A stretch of DNA of 64,000 nucleotides from Dendrolimus kikuchii (taxonomy: Eukaryota; Arthropoda; Insecta; Lepidoptera; Lasiocampidae): assembly GCA_019925095.2 (NCBI GenBank), contig CM034412.1:14918001-14982000 (forward strand), written 5' to 3'. The notes under the pieces are model-generated. The model did not search any database. It saw only the letters and a program-made list of their open reading frames with translations, and was not told where the DNA came from. Position numbers and translations under genes: made by a program. Below, piece by piece: positions 56,437-64,000 of the stretch. The stretch's first letter is position 1; each line of letters begins with the position of its first letter.

Positions 56437-56985
56437 TTGTATTAGTAATTCATGCTTTGTAATAAGATTGTAGTTAAAAAAAACTTGTTTACGTTGCTTA
56501 GATGCATTACTTATAGATTATTATTATTTTAATGATTAATAAATGTAATTTATATTTTAAATTGTATTGATTGTATGAAATGTTTATTTGTAAGTCAACA
56601 TTGTAATAATAATTTTACACGCCCAATTATGGGCCGAATGCATTGATACTGTACAAACCGTAACATTTCTGTACATGCTTTACATACATTGTATTCTTAC
56701 TTATTAAGTTAGATTATTAGAATTCAAGTCACAAAGTCTATTATAAACACTTCTTAAAATGCAGTTCTTAGTTATCGTTGTTATTTTAAACCATAGTGCT
56801 GATACATTTAGGGTTCAAATTATTTTACGTCTTCCAATTAAATATGAATGTATTTTTTTAACCATTCAACTCTGTGTCCGATTCATTGCATTTAACTACA
56901 TACGCTATCAGACGGGTTGAATGAATGACATAGTTCAAAGTTTAATTGGAAATTTTGTTTATCAAAATAATTTTAGATTAATTTC
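56437..56985. other. No feature recognised
   Basis: Unassigned AT-rich sequence. Confidence 0.35.
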
Positions 56986-57298
56986 ATCCGTGCAGGAACG
57001 GAGAAAGAATACAATTTCCTGCGGCCGAGCGGCCTGTTCTAAGAGGCGACAAAACAACCCACAGCCCGGTGGTAGGGCATTTGCCCGACTGGATGGCTAC
57101 CACCCCTGGTCTAGAGTATGTCGCTATAACATCTTTGAGTTGTGTTCCGGCATTAGTGACCAGGTTACAGTCTCCCTTTAGAGAGAGGCAGCACATTGGT
57201 AGGTAGTATACCTCTGTTGTTGCAAATGTCCATAGGCGATGGTAATCGCTTTCCATAAAGTGGGCCATCTGCCTGTCTGCTGAATTTATGCAATATAT
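56986..57298 (+). mobile_element. ZR retroposon, full length
   Basis: atccgtgcaggaacgg to tttatgcaatatattttt. Moderately diverged. Confidence 0.88.
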
Positions 57299-57300
57299 TT

Positions 57301-57640
57301 TTTTACAAGCTTTTATTTAACTTGCAATGGGTGTACCTATGTATGTATGTAAGTTCGGGTGGAATCTTGCAAGTTAAATTTGACCAACTTCCCGGTTTCC
57401 GATTGAGCTGAAATTTTGCACACATATATACATCGCGTGACAATGCAATAATATGGTACCATGGAGCTGATCTGATGATGGAGTCGGAAGGTGGCCATAG
57501 GAACTCCTGTACTAAACAAGATAGATCCGTCCTGTTTGGGCTCGTTTTACTTGTCTTGGCTAGCACTCTGCTGCTACATGATATCCAGGATCTCAAAAGC
57601 TTGTATTTAAAAACCATTTTAAACACACATGGCACTAGAT
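57301..57640. repeat. Possible unclassified repeat
   Basis: Starts 'acaagcttttatttaacttg' and ends with 'agcttgtatttaaaaacc', short inverted ends. No second copy in the window, so this is weak. Confidence 0.35.
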
Positions 57641-57654
57641 ACGACTATATATAA

Positions 57655-57940
57655 GTATAGATATAAGGCCAACACTGCACATGCACTTCCTCACAACACC
57701 AGCATGTAACAGATACACTCTACATTAGTATAAGTTTAGTATTAAAATTAGAATAAATTAATATAATAAATTATTCTTAAGGTACACCAAAACAGAAAAA
57801 TTACTACATATAATGTCAGATACACTAACCAAAACAAACAATAGGCGTGTACAGAGTCTCAAATTTTTCATAGAAATTAAGTATTAAAAAAGGGTACGGA
57901 ACTCGAGTCCGTAGAGATATATATAATAATTAAAAAAAAA
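57655..57940 (+). repeat. Repeat J copy 2
   Basis: Matches 2053-2335. Ends about 40 bases upstream of the transporter exon, so it lies in the upstream intron. Confidence 0.75.
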
Positions 57941-57977
57941 ACTTTTAAAAAAAGCTTATTTTTGTTATTATTTCCAG

Positions 57978-58148
57978 TGGACGAGCAAAGCACGTCGACG
58001 GTAGACGCTGAGACCGCGCAATCAAGCAGTCCAGACCCAGCTGACAGTCAAAATGGGAAACCCAGGGTTCTGCAGAGAATGGAAACTGTTCCTGATATCA
58101 AACGAGATACTTCTGGAATTACCACACAGTATATCGGCACTGGGATAG
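57978..58148 (+). CDS. MFS sugar transporter, internal exon (N-terminal tail)
   Basis: 171-base exon with a pyrimidine-rich acceptor (ttattatttccag, AG at 57976-57977) and a strong donor gtaagaa at 58149. It is open in one frame, phase 1 at both ends. It reads DEQSTSTVDAETAQ..., then 'VLQRMETVPDIKRDTSGITT' and 'QYIGTGI': a hydrophilic Ser/Asp-rich cytosolic tail leading toward the first membrane helix. Joined to the next exon it gives 'QYIGTGIVNLGAFAAGVCVA', typical of insect Tret1-like/facilitated trehalose or glucose transporters (SP family of MFS). The upstream exon with the start codon is not identified. The gene symbol is not assigned, since many paralogues exist. Confidence 0.75.
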
Positions 58149-58210
58149 GTAAGAAATAAATACTCAAATATCACGTCATAATTGAGCTACACTTAAATCT
58201 ATCTTAAACT

Positions 58211-58432
58211 AAGGGGCCATTCCTAAATTACGTCATTTCATGACGTCACATTTCAAAGTCTAATATATATTTAAGCTAATTACGGAACTGCTGTTTTAAT
58301 TTAACAATTTCTTGATGTAAAATTGAAAAATATTTGATGTTATAATTAGGGAGGCAAGAATCTCACGAATGTGACCAGCGGTGAGAAGTATGGGGGAGGG
58401 GTCAACAATCATGTAATTTGTGAATGGCCCTT
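58211..58432. mobile_element. MITE with inverted ends aaggggccattc / gaatggccctt
   Basis: The left end aaggggccattcctaaatta and right end taatttgtgaatggccctt are inverted matches over about 20 bases. Contains 'tgacgtcaca'. About 220 bp, non-coding. Possible relation at 47145-47230 (gtgacgtcacat). Confidence 0.7.
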
Positions 58433-58530
58433 AAGTTTGAGTTTGACGTCTGAGTTTAATTGAAGTCCCAATAGCTAAAATGCCAGTGATGTCTTAATTT
58501 ATGTCTGCATAATTATTAAAGCTTAAACTT

Positions 58531-58748
58531 TGTCGTGGTAGCGTAATGGCTAGCGCACGCGTCCCAGATTCAAAGAGTGCGGGTTCGATTCTGGCCGGAA
58601 CGCATGCACCACTTAGACAGTTTTCTGACCTAATGTGCATATTGTTACAATTACCGCGTGCTAATAACTGTGAAGGAAACCGTGAGATAACCGATGTGTC
58701 AAACCTGCCAAGCCGCCTTGGATAAACAAGGCGAGTATACTGTCCGTG
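58531..58748 (+). mobile_element. S2 tRNA-derived SINE, 3'-truncated
   Basis: A box tggtagcgtaatgg (58536-58549) and B box ggttcgattct (58582-58592). Body to 'gtatactgtccg'. The intact boxes suggest a promoter-competent head. Confidence 0.85.
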
Positions 58749-58923
58749 GTGCGGCGGCGCTGGGTTTAGCGAGAAGCGAACTGTGTCAATTTTGCGGGAA
58801 AAGATGTCTGGGACAATTTGGACTGGAATTTGAGAATGAGCACGCACTTACCGGGTTAACGGGAACGAAATGCAGCTGCTCCTCTGCTCCTCAGTCCACT
58901 TCACTTTATTTGTTATAATATGG

Positions 58924-59422
58924 TTTTCAACACACTTGCTCATAAAGTGGCTCTATGGTCACCGCAATTAGGTAGAGAATGACACCCATTATCAAACTGT
59001 GAGTAAAAAACATTATAACTCACTAGTGAGTTATAGATTTTTTTTTTTATTTTATTGGTTGAGTTGCTTTGTTCTTAAAAAAGTTTTTATTCAAAAAAAA
59101 AGATCGTGTTCTATAGAACAAATAAATTAATGTTCCTATTGCTTGCTCATTTCATGCAACTTCTTATTTAAATAGATAATTTTAACTCGTACGTGTTTAA
59201 CAAATAAAACTTTCACTCATATATAACTTTTTTTATCTACTAAATAAAACGAGTTTTTGTTGTTATTTTATTCACAAGTGTGTTGAAAAACGTCGTATGA
59301 TACACGTGTGTATTGATGATTACCGTCCTCGGCTCTCTTAAGACCCTCGCCTACGGCTCGAGTCTCAATGGCGCCTCGGCGGTAATCACCAATGTTACAC
59401 ACTAGTACCATAATGTACTATT
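58924..59422 (+). repeat. E500 element, single-copy form, in the transporter intron
   Basis: Near-identical to 25059-25558 in length and sequence, same orientation relative to the window. Confidence 0.85.
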
Positions 59423-59593
59423 ATATATTTGCATTTGCGGAACGTTTTTAATTTATTTTATGATATGATGTCATGAGATGAATGATTGACGTGACGTGCG
59501 AAACGGGGAACGCGCCGTCCGATTTAAAGGAAGAATTTAAATAATAAAGAAAAGTTCGTATATGCCGAAAGGTTACTTAGCGATACCGATTTT

Positions 59594-59909
59594 ATCCGTG
59601 CAGGAACGGAGAAAGAATACTATTTCCTGCGGCCGGGAGGCCTGTCGTAAGAGGCGACCAAACAACCCACAGCCAGGTGATAGGGCATTTGCCCGACTGG
59701 ATGGCTACCACCCCTGGTCTAAAGTATGTCGCCATAACAACCTTAAGTTGTGTTCCGGCATTAGTGACCAGGTTCCAGTCTCCCTTAAGAGAGCAGCAGC
59801 GCATTTGTAGCACCTTTGGTGTTGCAAATGTCCATAGGCGATGGTAACCGCTTTCCATTAAGTGGGCCGTCTGCCTGTCTGCTGAACTCATGCAATAAAA
59901 AAAAAAAAA
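59594..59909 (+). mobile_element. ZR retroposon, full length
   Basis: atccgtgcaggaacgg to ctcatgcaataaaaaaaaaa, close to consensus. Confidence 0.9.
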
Positions 59910-59929
59910 GAAAATACCAGTCTGTTTCC

Positions 59930-59985
59930 CCTATAGTGGGAGGCCCAAGTCCAGCAGTGGGACAATTATGGGCTGTATTACATTA
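59930..59985 (+). repeat. S2-type SINE/LINE 3' end scrap
   Basis: 'gtgggaggcccaagtccagcag' split phrase and 'gacaattatgggctg' match the S2 3' end. Confidence 0.65.
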
Positions 59986-60112
59986 CTATTACTAAACTGT
60001 GAGCAATCTATGCACTAGTGATAGTAGTCCTTGTATGAATGTTTTTTTTTTAAATCGATTTCCAAAAAGAGGGGATTCTCAATGCCGCTGCATCTTTTTG
60101 TATGTTTCCTAT

Positions 60113-60367
60113 TTTATTTTTATAGCTTGAGTTCCGCAGACAGGCAGACGGTCCACCTGTTGGAAAGCGGCGTCGCCTATAGACATTTGCAACACCAAGG
60201 TCCTACAAATGCGCTGCTGCTCTCTAAAGGGAGACTGGTACCTGGTACAGAAATCAAGGTTGTTATGGCGGCATACCCTACCACCTGAGTGTGGGTTGTT
60301 TTGTCGCCTCTTACGACAGGCCACCCGGCCGGAGGAAATTGTATTCTTTCTCCGTTCCTGCACGGTT
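60113..60367 (-). mobile_element. ZR retroposon with internal deletions
   Basis: Both ends present; the middle (from 'ggtacagaaatcaagg' to 'catacccta') is shortened. Confidence 0.82.
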
Positions 60368-60419
60368 AGATGTTAGGCGATTTCTCCGTCAATTTTGGAC
60401 CGATTTAAAAGAAAAAAAT

Positions 60420-60734
60420 GTTTTTTTTTTATTGCAGGAGATCAGCAGACAGGCAGACGGCCCACTTGATGGAAAGCGGTTACCATCGCCTATGTACATT
60501 TGCAACACCAAAGTTAGTACAAATGCGCTGCTGCTCTCTTAAGGGAAACTGGAACCTGGTCACTAATGCCGGAACACAACTCAAGGTTGTTATGGCGACA
60601 TACTTTAGACCAGGAGTGATAGCCATCCAGTCGGGCAAATGCCCTACCACCTGGCTGTGGGTTGTTAAGTCGCCTCTTACGACAGGCCACCCGGCCGCAG
60701 GAAATTGTATTCTTTCTCCGTTCCTGCACGGATA
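60420..60734 (-). mobile_element. ZR retroposon, full length
   Basis: ttttttttttattgcaggag to the complement of atccgtgcaggaacgg, close to consensus. Confidence 0.9.
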
Positions 60735-61087
60735 AATGATGATTCAAAAGGGTTATAATTTTGAGGTAGCTCCGTTGTCACCAAATCAGGATCTGTAGAC
60801 TGGATTTCAGGGATATCGAGAACAATCCTTGAATATTATAGGCATGTACAACGTGTTTTATTAACATATTCTGTGTTTCTTAAGCTATTCAAGTATTTGC
60901 GTAACTAAAAATTAAAAAACAAAAAACTTTTTTAACAAAAATCAAAACAGACTTCAAAAAAATTATGGCCAAGTAAAACATGAAAAACACAAGAAATTAG
61001 CAAGGTATAGTTAGTATTTTTTATGTATTACATCATACCGACGATGACAAGTATGTATGTATGTATGTATGTATTCTACTTATATAT

Positions 61088-61569
61088 TGTTACACGCCGA
61101 CAAAATTAGATTCACACCTGCATACCATAAAAGCACACTTTATTACCTTTCCGCATTTGGACTTCTATTGTTTACTTTGTGTTTAAAAGTTGTGATTAGA
61201 AAACAGCCCATTGTGTATTGTAATCTTTTATGGCAGTCATTAGCCAGGCCACGACACACCTTCCATGATCAAATTGATCGTGTACTAGCGGAGGGTGATG
61301 TCAGGAGCCTTAAGAACAGACGAGTGTGCATGACAAGAGTTATGAATGTCAAAGAAGCAAGTGAGGTGTGTAAGAATGGAATGAAAGGGAACTGGCGTGA
61401 AGTTATGTATGTATGTATGTATGTATTAGCCAGGTGTGTCGGACTGATTCTAAGAAATTCGGTCTACGCGGTCGGGCGGCCACATTGTATCAGTGCAGTA
61501 TAAAGCAATGGCCCAATGGAGAGATCTGCAGTTAACGGCTTTTTAATTCGAGTCCTGCAACTCGCAACA
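61088..61569 (-). mobile_element. Gypsy-type solo LTR with nested LT
   Basis: The minus strand runs TGTTGCGAG...GTGTAACA. Flanks ATAT (61084-61087) and acat (61570-61573) are an imperfect 4-bp duplication. It is split by an LT insert. Confidence 0.8.
61249..61424 (+). mobile_element. LT LINE 3' end nested in gypsy-type LTR
   Basis: Exact 10-bp duplication attagccagg (61239-61248, 61425-61434). Has an internal deletion before 'gggaactggcgtgaag'. Confidence 0.9.
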
Positions 61570-61589
61570 ACATGATATTATATTTTACT

Positions 61590-61740
61590 AGCTGATACCC
61601 GCCCGCTTCGCGTGCCGTAAAATATAAATTTCGTAAAATTCGTACTTAGCTGACTTGGCGAAAGGAAGGTCCATGTCAAATTTTAAGTCTTTAGGTATTA
61701 TAGGTTCCTGAGATATCGTGATGAGTCACTATATACGTGG

Positions 61741-61812
<72 letters not shown>

Positions 61813-61830
61813 ATATATATATATATTGTT
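61590..61830 (+). repeat. Family O repeat and (TA)n microsatellite
   Basis: Family O body 61590-61740 followed by about 85 bases of almost pure (TA)n to 61826, ending 15-20 bases before the splice acceptor of the next transporter exon. Confidence 0.75.
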
Positions 61831-61845
61831 AATTTATATTTGTAG

Positions 61846-61928
61846 TAAACCTTGGAGCCTTCGCGGCTGGCGTTTGTGTGGCTTGGTCTTCATCAGCATT
61901 GCCTTTACTTACTTCCGGAGCAGTTGAG
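61846..61928 (+). CDS. MFS sugar transporter, internal exon (first membrane helix)
   Basis: 83-base exon; acceptor atttgtag (AG 61844-61845), donor gtaagt at 61929. The entry phase 1 matches the previous exon, and it ends in phase 0. After the split Val codon it reads 'NLGAFAAGVCVAWSSSALPL' then 'LTSGAVE'. This is the conserved TM1 of insect SP-family sugar transporters (consensus ...LGAF..G...W.SPALP.L). In the family this helix begins the 12-helix fold at the plasma membrane that moves trehalose or hexoses down their gradient. Following exons (TM2 onward) are not visible before a BEL/Pao element at 62.4 kb. Confidence 0.8.
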
Positions 61929-62067
61929 GTAAGTATTTTTTTTTTAGAAATATAATACAAAATTAATTGTCTAGGTTTAAGTTATGGTGAACAATAAAGA
62001 GTTTTCATTCATTCATTTATTTATTCATTCATTTTTAATGGAACACTTACAAGCCAATAAGTCTCAT

Positions 62068-62389
62068 CATCATCATCCGAGCGTTAAATCCCGGTTGCGT
62101 TCGGAGCGATCACTTCGACGCCCAGGGTCCGCTTTCCTACTCTTTCTTCTCCACTTCGCGCGATCTTCGGCATCCCTTGTATTGAGACCATTGGTACGCA
62201 TGTCATCCCTCACAACGTCAAGCCAGCATTTCTTGGGCCTACCCCTTCGACCGGGACCTGGCGGAGGCGGCATGGCTAGACATTTGTTCCCCACGTAACT
62301 AGCCGGTTTCCGTAAAACGTGGCCATACCAGCGTAAGCGACTCTCCTGCAGTTTGTCTGCTATGTCACGGACGTGAAGGCTGCCGCGGA
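62068..62389 (-). pseudogene. RTE-like LINE ORF2 C-terminus, interrupted by Pao LTR
   Basis: The minus frame from the LTR border reads 'IRGSLHVRDIADKLQESRLR', 'WYGHVLRKP', 'GRRGRPKKCWLDVVRDDM' and 'RAKWRRKSRKADP', ending at TAA near 62086 with a (TGATGA)n tail. These are the terminal blocks of an insect RTE-like LINE. Upstream codons are cut where the BEL/Pao LTR begins at 62390. Confidence 0.85.
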
Positions 62390-62708
62390 TGGTGGCAGTT
62401 GCACCTCGGGTTGTAAATGAAAATTCGACGTAATAATGGACTGTATGATTATTATTTATAAATACATTATACATTTAAAAAGTATAACAAAGAGAGTACA
62501 ATATAGCTGAGTGGCTGAATTGATAATTTTTCTTGAAGTGGTAGTATCAGCAGTATGTTCATTTTCAGTTTTTTCGGCCTCCTATACCCGCATTCCGTCC
62601 GACGCCTAGTTGCTAATCGCGCTAGCTATGGGCGTCGGCGGTATGCGGGGCGCGGAGTGTAGATGTGCTCCGGCGGGCGGGTCAGGGGGGTGCTCTCTGT
62701 CCGCAACA
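62390..62708 (-). mobile_element. 3' LTR of BEL/Pao retrotransposon
   Basis: On the minus strand TGTTGCGGACAG at 62708 follows a polypurine tract (cggggggagga, 62709-62719), as expected at the 3' LTR border. The LTR ends with ...CTGCCACCA at about 62390. It matches the solo LTRs at 21376 and 39654. The far LTR is outside the window. Confidence 0.88.
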
Positions 62709-63994
62709 TCCTCCCCCCGGCGCAGATCCTCGAAGCCATCTCTTCTCGTCAGGACGATGAGCCTCCTTACTGGTCTCCTGAAGATGCCTCCCCGCGTTCG
62801 CACGTCCGCGCTCCGTATTATGTTGTCCGGTCCGCGATAAGTGCGCTCGATTTGACCCCGGGGCCATACGTTACGTGGCAACAGACCGTCCGCAATGATA
62901 ACGACGTCTCCAACACGTATGCTTTCCTCACGTCGTCTTACGTCGTCCCTCGGTGCCAATGTAGGTAAGTACTCGCGTAGCCAACGAGTCCAGAACATGT
63001 CCGCTAAAGCTTGAGTGGCGATCCATGTCTTCCTGTCTGCTAACTCGTTCGTTCCCGTGATTGGCAAGCCCGTCGCCGACCCGATTAGAAAGTGGTTCGG
63101 GGTGAGCGCTTCGTCGTCTTCAGGGCTCACCGACACGTGAGTTAGCGGGCGCGAGTTTACGGTATGTTCTATTTCCGTGATGACAGTCGTAAGTGTTTCT
63201 TCTCTGGGAGCTTGTTCCGCCAATGTTGCGTGGAGTGCCGTCTTCACCGACCGAATTAACCGTTCCCAAGCTCCCCCCTGGTTCGGTGCGCCGGGATCGA
63301 TGAAACGCCACGCTAAGTGTCTCCCTTTTACGTGATCTGGCATCTCTTCCTTCCATCTCGCGTACGCCGTTAGTAACTCTGTGTCCGCTCCATGGAAATT
63401 CGTTGCATTATCAGACCATATCACTTGAGGCCAGCCGCGTCGTGCTCCCATCCTTCTTAGGGCCATGATAGCAGAGTCTGTGCTAAGGCTTGCTATAAGT
63501 TCCATATGAATGGCACGAGTCACCATACATGTAAACAGCATTCCCCATCGTTTTTCTTTGCGACGTCCTATGGTCACCCATATGGGGCCAAAACAGTCAA
63601 TTCCGCAATTGGTAAAAGGCCGTGCGTAGGCAGCTAGACGGTCCTTTGGCAGGTTTCCTTTCACCGGTACTGTCGGCGCAGTCTTCTTCAAACGACAGAC
63701 CGTACATTGCCGCAGGATGTTTCGCACCGTAGGTCGCACTCGTAGCACCCAGTATTTTTGCCGGACGTTGTTTACGACATGTTCTCTCCCTATGTGATGA
63801 TGCTGTTCATGTTCACCTCTTATAATCAGCCGAGTGAGGTGATGTGACCCGTCTAAGATCGGTGGGTTGCCGGTAAGCTCGCGCAGGGTGGCCGCATTGA
63901 TCCTGCCGTTTAGCTTTATTACCCCGTCCCCCCCGTATTCGGGGTCGAGCTTATAAAGCCGGCTGTCACGTGACACGCGTTCTCCTTTCTTCAA
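62606..63994 (-). CDS. BEL/Pao retrotransposon pol, integrase region (partial)
   Basis: Uninterrupted minus-strand frame of 462 codons entering from the window edge. Residues about 62-100 hold the zinc-binding H/H/C-x2-C region (CTVC at 97-100). The integrase core has D133 (GIDCFGP), D195 (SDNATNF) and E244 (NQGGAWERL), the D,D,E triad that inserts element DNA. Residues about 330-425 match the Pao-type C-terminal domain (DUF5641: '...WPRGQIERTYRGPDN'). The last 34 codons lie inside the 3' LTR. The lack of stops in 1.4 kb suggests a young copy. Protease, RT and RNase H should lie beyond the window. The first Met is probably not the true start. Confidence 0.92.
   Translation of the reverse strand: MKKGERVSRDSRLYKLDPEYGGDGVIKLNGRINAATLRELTGNPPILDGSHHLTRLIIRGEHEQHHHIGREHVVNNVRQKYWVLRVRPTVRNILRQCTVCRLKKTAPTVPVKGNLPKDRLAAYARPFTNCGIDCFGPIWVTIGRRKEKRWGMLFTCMVTRAIHMELIASLSTDSAIMALRRMGARRGWPQVIWSDNATNFHGADTELLTAYARWKEEMPDHVKGRHLAWRFIDPGAPNQGGAWERLIRSVKTALHATLAEQAPREETLTTVITEIEHTVNSRPLTHVSVSPEDDEALTPNHFLIGSATGLPITGTNELADRKTWIATQALADMFWTRWLREYLPTLAPRDDVRRREESIRVGDVVIIADGLLPRNVWPRGQIERTYRGPDNIIRSADVRTRGGIFRRPVRRLIVLTRRDGFEDLRRGEDVADREHPPDPPAGAHLHSAPRIPPTPIASAISN
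62709..62719 (-). promoter_or_regulatory. Polypurine tract of BEL/Pao element
   Basis: On the minus strand cggggggagga sits directly before the LTR start TGTT. In LTR elements this primes plus-strand DNA synthesis. Confidence 0.75.
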
Positions 63995-64000
63995 ACGCTC

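Larger units (their letters stand above)
58149..61845 (+). other. Transporter intron, 3.7 kb, filled with mobile elements
   Basis: Bounded by gtaagaa (58149) and ttgtag (61840-61845). It contains, in order, a MITE (58211-58432), S2, E500, three ZR copies, a SINE tail scrap, a gypsy-type LTR with an LT insertion, family O and a (TA)n run. About 170 bases at 58750-58920 are unassigned. Confidence 0.7.

Noticed and set aside
58694..58918. 74-residue frame beginning with a Cys-rich MCQTCQAALDK
   Set aside because: It overlaps the S2 SINE body. The same bases recur in the SINE copies at 34943 and 47362, so it is a chance frame.
61743..61826. 61718-61927 frame of Tyr-Ile repeats
   Set aside because: Translation of a (TA)n microsatellite. 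Only its last part overlaps the real exon, in another frame.
1..64000. CRISPR arrays, bacterial operons, phage or defence systems
   Set aside because: Spaced repeats here are dispersed retroposons or simple repeats. Gene structure, SINEs and introns are eukaryotic.

Overview
This window is eukaryotic, almost certainly insect and most likely lepidopteran (moth or butterfly). The evidence is an AT-rich background with almost no long reading frames, dense retroposons of types familiar from Lepidoptera (CR1/Jockey-like and RTE-like LINE ends, an R1-clade LINE tail, BEL/Pao and gypsy-type LTRs, a mariner, hAT and other MITEs, tRNA-derived SINEs), and two exons that read as an insect sugar transporter. 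I see no bacterial genes, operons, CRISPR arrays or functional rRNA/tRNA genes. Species cannot be named from sequence alone.

Host gene: the only convincing host coding sequence is on the + strand near the right end. Two exons (57978-58148 and 61846-61928), with good splice sites and matching phase, join to give an acidic/Ser-rich N-terminal tail running into the first membrane helix of an MFS sugar (trehalose/glucose) transporter. Upstream and downstream exons are not in view. The 3.7 kb intron between them is packed with transposable elements.

Everything else is mobile-element debris. Family names used below are mine. ZR = ~320 bp retroposon starting ATCCGTGCAGGAACGG and ending CTCCTGCAATAAAA (26 copies). 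LT = 3' ends of a LINE with an (ATGT)n tail (13 copies). BP-LTR = LTRs of a BEL/Pao element (TGTTGCGG...CCACCAATA, 5-bp target duplications). PA = 5'-truncated poly(A) element. S1 and S2 = tRNA-derived SINEs. E500 = 500-bp hairpin-rich element. M600, J, K, G, H, I, O = unclassified interspersed repeats.

Layout: 0-5 kb: G/H/J/M600 repeats and a BP-LTR holding a PA insertion. 5-11 kb: foldback elements, ZR copies, an RTE-like LINE end. 11-17 kb: second BP-LTR with PA, expanded E500 array, S1, long LT copy, complete hAT-type element. 17-28 kb: LT copies, a complete ~1 kb solo LTR with promoter and poly(A) signal, a clean BP-LTR, an R1-clade LINE tail, E500, a decayed mariner, M600. 28-43 kb: ZR, S1, LINE ends, a CR1-like LINE that appears to be the tail donor of ZR, S2, a collagen-like minisatellite, a solo BP-LTR and the longest LT copy. 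43-57 kb: gypsy-type LTRs, LINE ends, repeats. 57.9-62 kb: sugar-transporter exons. 62-64 kb: 3' end of a BEL/Pao retrotransposon (integrase plus 3' LTR, minus strand) sitting in an RTE-like LINE; the element runs off the window.

The elements are heavily nested, and many insertions can be proven by their target-site duplications. No new defence or metabolic system was found. The most informative signals are the hidden transporter exons, the ZR/CR1 tail sharing, the intact-looking Pao integrase whose frame runs into its own LTR, a template-switch LINE insertion at 7.2 kb, and repeated same-orientation PA insertions in BP-LTRs. Repeat boundaries were judged by eye and may be off by several bases unless a target duplication is given.
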